Positions 60,867-64,000 of a DNA stretch of 64,000 nt are shown piece after piece. Under the pieces are notes generated by a model. That model was given only the letters and a program-made list of their open reading frames with translations, did not search any database and was not told where the DNA came from. This DNA comes from Tribonema minus (lineage: Eukaryota > Sar > Xanthophyceae > Tribonematales > Tribonemataceae): NCBI GenBank assembly GCA_017506865.1, contig JAFCMP010000035.1, forward strand, positions 1,473,783-1,537,782, given 5' to 3'. Numbering within the stretch: the stretch's first letter is position 1; every line of letters starts with the position of its first letter. Position numbers and translations under genes: made by a program.

Positions 60867-61456
60867 ATGGTGATTCGCGGGCCTTCCAAGTATAGCTGCA
60901 ATGAAACCAATGACACGATCATGCGCCACGGCTCCATGAAGACACATGCTCAGCCCCAGATACCACCCAATGTGCCGGCTCCTGAAGCTCCAGCAGGTGA
61001 AGCTTTCCTATCTCCCACCGGTGTCCGTACTGTGCTGAATTTACAGTGGCTCTCAAGTATTCTGGCCTTAATGTGAGCGTCGTAGATGTTGACACTCATC
61101 AGCCCCCGCCATGGATGCCTGGCGTCCTGACGATGGTTGACATCAACGGGACGGCTTCTGCGGCAATGCAGCATTCGAGTAGCTGCTGCAAAGATGGCGG
61201 AACCTCCGGTGTACACCCACCCAAAAGTGGGCTGCCGACACCGAACCAACCGAAGGACAGCATTCAAGCACAAAGTCAGGGCACCCTGTTCAATTCAGCA
61301 GACAAGCAATCGTTGCGTACCAGTATTCCTGATGCTTACAGTAGCAGGGGGAGCGAGCATACGTTGAGCGGTGGCGATGCCATGATTGTGTCTGACCACT
61401 CTGAAAAGGTGGAAGATGCATGTTCAAAAATGATGGAATGTCGTAAGAAGGACTGA
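60867..61456 (+). pseudogene. Island ORF VIII/IX: orphan protein, probably one frameshifted gene
   Basis: The ATG at 60867 lies in a good initiation context (CACCATGG). The first frame runs to 61076 with a Pro-rich part (QPQIPPNVPAPEAPAGEAF). A second frame without its own ATG near the overlap carries on from ~61040 (ALKYSGLNVSVVDVDTHQPP) to 61456, ending in SKMMECRKKD. A one- or two-base shift near 61040 would join them into ~195 residues. No domain was recognised. Confidence 0.5.
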
Positions 61457-61598
61457 GGCAAACATATTGTATGTGTTCAAGCGAAGCTCTGTTTGACGTT
61501 GTCTGTCGAAGTAATGGAGTTGGCATCATCTGCTATCGACATGCTTAAGCAGGATTCTATGACAGTCAGCTGGAGCACGCACCGTCCCCCAAGACGTC

Positions 61599-62250
61599 AT
61601 GTTTACTAAGTTCGTGACCGATTTGGCCGCTGATCTGAATTGGGGTAACGTCACACCGGAGATGGCATCGCCTATCTACAGAATTGTGGTTGAGAAGGGT
61701 GATGTACAACCCAGTGAACTCGCGAACTTGATCACGTCAGATGGTAGCACATCAGCTCAAGTTTGTGACCGATTTGGCTGCTGATCTGAATTGGGGTAAC
61801 GTCACACCGGAGATGGCATCGCTCATCTACAGAATTGTGGTTGAGAAGGGTGATGTGCAACCCAGTGAACTCGTGAACTTGATCACGTGAGATGGTAGCA
61901 CATCAGCTCGTGGTTCTTCTCAATCCTTCAACACGCATGCAACGGATGTAAAAGTTTATCAAGCACTTGAGTTGGTTTACAAGATCATAATGATTGCTTT
62001 GATCGTGAAGTTGGACAGTGCAGAAAATGTCCAGTTGGATGGCATCATTCACAATTACTCGCGCTTGCGCAATGGGGTGCAGTGCGCCAACATACTGAGC
62101 ACAGGTGACAATACGCTTTCTGACGCCATTGCAATTCATCTTCAAAACGACATCAGTGCAGTTGAGCCTTTGCTGGCCAGGGCATTTGACTCTATAATTT
62201 GCCTAGGACAAAAGTCTGTCAATGCAATACAAGACGAAAGATATTACTAA
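61599..62250 (+). pseudogene. Island ORF X: orphan protein broken by a 152-bp tandem duplication
   Basis: The reading MFTKFVTDLAADLNWGNV starts at 61599 and stops at 61784, after running into the second copy of a 152-bp repeat. With a single copy the frame would continue through TSARGSSQSF to 62250, about 165 residues, with a hydrophobic stretch (LVYKIIMIALIVKL). The second copy also has its own stop (TGA for TCA near 61889). Function unknown. Confidence 0.55.
61606..61909 (+). repeat. 152-bp tandem duplication
   Basis: Units 61606-61757 and 61758-61909 differ at only a few positions. The length is not a multiple of three. Confidence 0.95.
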
Positions 62251-62256
62251 AACACA

Positions 62257-63131
62257 ATGCTTGCTAATACCCTAAGTCACCGTGTAAGAGACATACTGCA
62301 GGCAGTAACACCACGTGTAGATGCTACACTGAAAGGGGAGGTGTACGATAAACCGTCAGCCGAAGAGATGCAGGCTAAAAAAGCGAGGTTAGAGGCTGCC
62401 ATTCAGGGTGAAATAATGAGGTCCGAGGCTGAAGCGGCCCAGGCTGCAACACCACGTGACGCAAGTATGCAAGCACATGATTTAGCGCCACCCCCCCTGC
62501 AAGTGGAAGTAGATGTCACAACTGATCAGGAATACTACGATGATGAATTAGGGCCACCCTCCCCGCAAGCGGAAGTAGATGTCACAACTGATCAGGAATA
62601 CTACAAAGCCGACTCAGCGCCGCCTCCCCCGCAAGTGGAAGTTGACCGCGTGTTCCCCCCGCAAACGCCTCTCTGACACTAATATTCTGACCTCAAACGA
62701 CCCTGCTGAGTGCGATACGTTTCTCAGTGATGACTACATGCTTCCAGATCCTCCTGCAGACTTCATATATCAAAGCAGGCAATAGTATCAACTTGAACTT
62801 TGCAAAGAAGCGTGCGTTCGATCTGTGGGCACTCATGCAGACGAGCAAGCGAGATTCTGTCAGGCATTTTTGCATGAACGAATTCAATATTCCAGCAGAC
62901 AAATCCTTCCTGATCGTGCTCACAGCCAGCCTGAACAACAGTTACTTCATGAGGAAGGGCGGTGGCGGCAAGAGCGCAGCAGAAGTAAAGCTCATAAGCT
63001 TGCCTGCCACGTTTGCAGATGCGGCAGCGGAACTTGTGATTGTTCAAAAGGCCTTCAACCAGTGTACCACAAACTTCACGGCTTCAGGTAAGCAGCGCCT
63101 GACCTACAGTCAGGCTACGGTAACATGCTGA
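62257..63131 (+). pseudogene. Island ORF XI/XII: orphan protein, probably one frameshifted gene
   Basis: The ATG at 62257 opens 139 codons: an N-terminal helical part (MLANTLSHRVRDILQAVTPR), an Ala/Glu-rich helix, then 66-bp repeats encoding EVDVTTDQEYY. The frame ends at 62676 after a run of six C. Protein-like sequence continues in the next frame (NDPAECDTFLSDDYMLPDPP, to ~62770), then in the frame ending at 63131 (LNFAKKRAFDLWALMQTSKR; SFLIVLTASLNNSYF). Two small shifts would give ~290 residues. The final frame alone could start at ATG 62730. Function unknown. Confidence 0.5.
62491..62650 (+). repeat. 66-bp in-frame coding repeat
   Basis: Two full units and a partial third, each encoding a Pro-rich stretch followed by EVDVTTDQEYY. 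Being a multiple of three, the repeat keeps the frame. Confidence 0.85.
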
Positions 63132-63150
63132 GGAAGGGTACGGAAAGGAG

Positions 63151-63882
63151 ATGAAGCAGAGTCAAACACGCAACCGAAGCCGAGAGGCGTCAGGTACACC
63201 TTTATTCCAATTGTTGCACTCCAGCTGTTGGGTATACTATATATTAGTAAGTGCGCTCGGAGCCATCGGGTCTTGGGGTCTCCCCGTTCTTCATGCTGCG
63301 CTGTACACGGCTGCGTCTGCGGCATCCAACATTGACAACGACTCAGGTGCCCCTGTCATCTGCTCTGCACTGAGCACAGCCGGGTCTGCGGTAGCAGACG
63401 TAGCCAGCATCACTGCTATGACGATCAGCCAGTCGGGAGTAGGTGATGTCGTCAAGAATGCAGTAGCAAGTACTGCGGTAGCTGTGGCGGGCGGCTTGAA
63501 GCTCCCAACACTGCCATATCTTTTGAATAAAATCCTGTTAAAAACGGTAACCCTATCAAAGAAAATGAACCAAGACTTATTATAGCATAAGTAAATGGTA
63601 ATAGTCGACGTAAACCTCCTATTTTACGCATGTCTTGTTCATCAGATAATCCATGAATAACAGAACCAGCGCCTAAAAATAGCAAAGCTTTAAAAAATGC
63701 ATGATTTGCTAAATGAAAAACACCAACACTGTATTGACTTAAACCACAAGCAAAAATTATATAACCTAACTGACTACAAGTTAGGCTCCGAACACAACGT
63801 TAAGGACTTTTTTAAGGAAATAGGGGCATTCTGGGAGCAAATCAGGAAATCAGAAAATGCCTTTCAAGTGCCGTTCTTGTAA
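63151..63882 (+). pseudogene. Island ORF XIII: Ala-rich orphan protein split by mitochondrial DNA
   Basis: The left part (63151 to ~63513) has a hydrophobic N-terminal region (VYYILVSALGAIGSWGLPVL) and an Ala/Ser/Val-rich part ([20 protein letters not shown]). The right part (~63781-63882) reads [20 protein letters not shown] and ends in TAA. Both parts are in the same reading frame, the intervening insert being a multiple of three in length by the best boundaries. Function unknown. Confidence 0.5.
63516..63781 (-). pseudogene. nad5: Nuclear insert of mitochondrial nad5 fragment (NUMT)
   Basis: Minus-strand translation gives an unmistakable NADH dehydrogenase subunit 5 core: [19 protein letters not shown], then [25 protein letters not shown], and [17 protein letters not shown] is far more AT-rich than its surroundings, with mitochondrial-style codons (TTA, TTT, AAA). 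TCA is read as serine at conserved positions. It is a fragment of ~88 codons with no start or stop, so non-functional. Edges are where nad5 similarity ends. Confidence 0.92.
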
Positions 63883-64000
63883 TAATAACTGCCTCCTGAG
63901 TAGTGCATCTGATAGCCCTCGCCGAGCTGCATCCAATCCACCACTTCCCAGTCAAATCTGAGACGCTGAGCTTAGGGTTGGCAAGCCCTACTAACGCACA
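63883..64000. other. Window end, no gene recognised
   Basis: Short stretch after the stop of ORF XIII. Nothing further is supported. Confidence 0.4.

Noticed and set aside
1..64000. CRISPR arrays, rRNA or tRNA genes
   Set aside because: Repeats here are tandem minisatellites without uniform spacers, and no rRNA core or cloverleaf-like sequence was noticed by eye.

Overview
The window is nuclear DNA of a eukaryote. Genes have many GT-AG introns, signal peptides and a SET-domain protein. The rest is full of LTR and non-LTR retrotransposons, inverted-repeat DNA elements and CAG/CTG-type minisatellites, and a piece of mitochondrial nad5 sits near the right end. A green alga or another alga-like protist fits best, but no marker fixes the lineage. 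The nad5 piece reads TCA as serine, which argues against the altered mitochondrial code known in Scenedesmus. Nuclear stops are TAA and TGA, consistent with the standard code. Left part (1-31 kb): three spliced genes could be rebuilt with every splice phase consistent. A glycoside hydrolase family 26 (beta-mannanase-like) gene runs on the minus strand (12790 to 2367; 370 aa). It carries a duplicated 158-nt exon arranged like a mutually exclusive pair. Head to head with it, 521 bp away, is a five-exon gene for a 214-aa secreted orphan protein (13312 to 18021, plus). A 12-exon SMYD-type SET-domain gene follows on the minus strand (30949 to 21410; 578 aa). Three of its exons are accompanied by intronic tandem copies of their own splice-site edges. 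Middle part (31-40.5 kb): no host gene was recognised. It holds two copies of a ~1 kb dispersed repeat (33204-35622 and 37705-38724), the first carrying a 5'-truncated LINE, plus a 157-bp MITE, minisatellites and a 30-nt perfect palindrome. Right part (40.5-64 kb): an island of mostly intronless orphan ORFs on both strands, several with membrane segments and some overlapping or only a few bases apart. Two insertions cut it. One is an inverted-repeat DNA element (42771-48330, TSD CAGG) that contains a broken copia element. The other is a short LTR retrotransposon (49711-58302, TSD GTGGC) whose LTR in turn contains a 6.67-kb LINE (51539-58204, 10-bp TSD) encoding an OTU-type protease, reverse transcriptase, CCHC finger and restriction-like endonuclease. 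At both insertion sites the island reading frame is continuous across the empty site. The island ORFs now carry in-frame stops, frameshifts and small tandem duplications, and the last one is split by the nad5 insert. I could not assign the island to a known virus or transposon group; it is the best candidate here for something undescribed.
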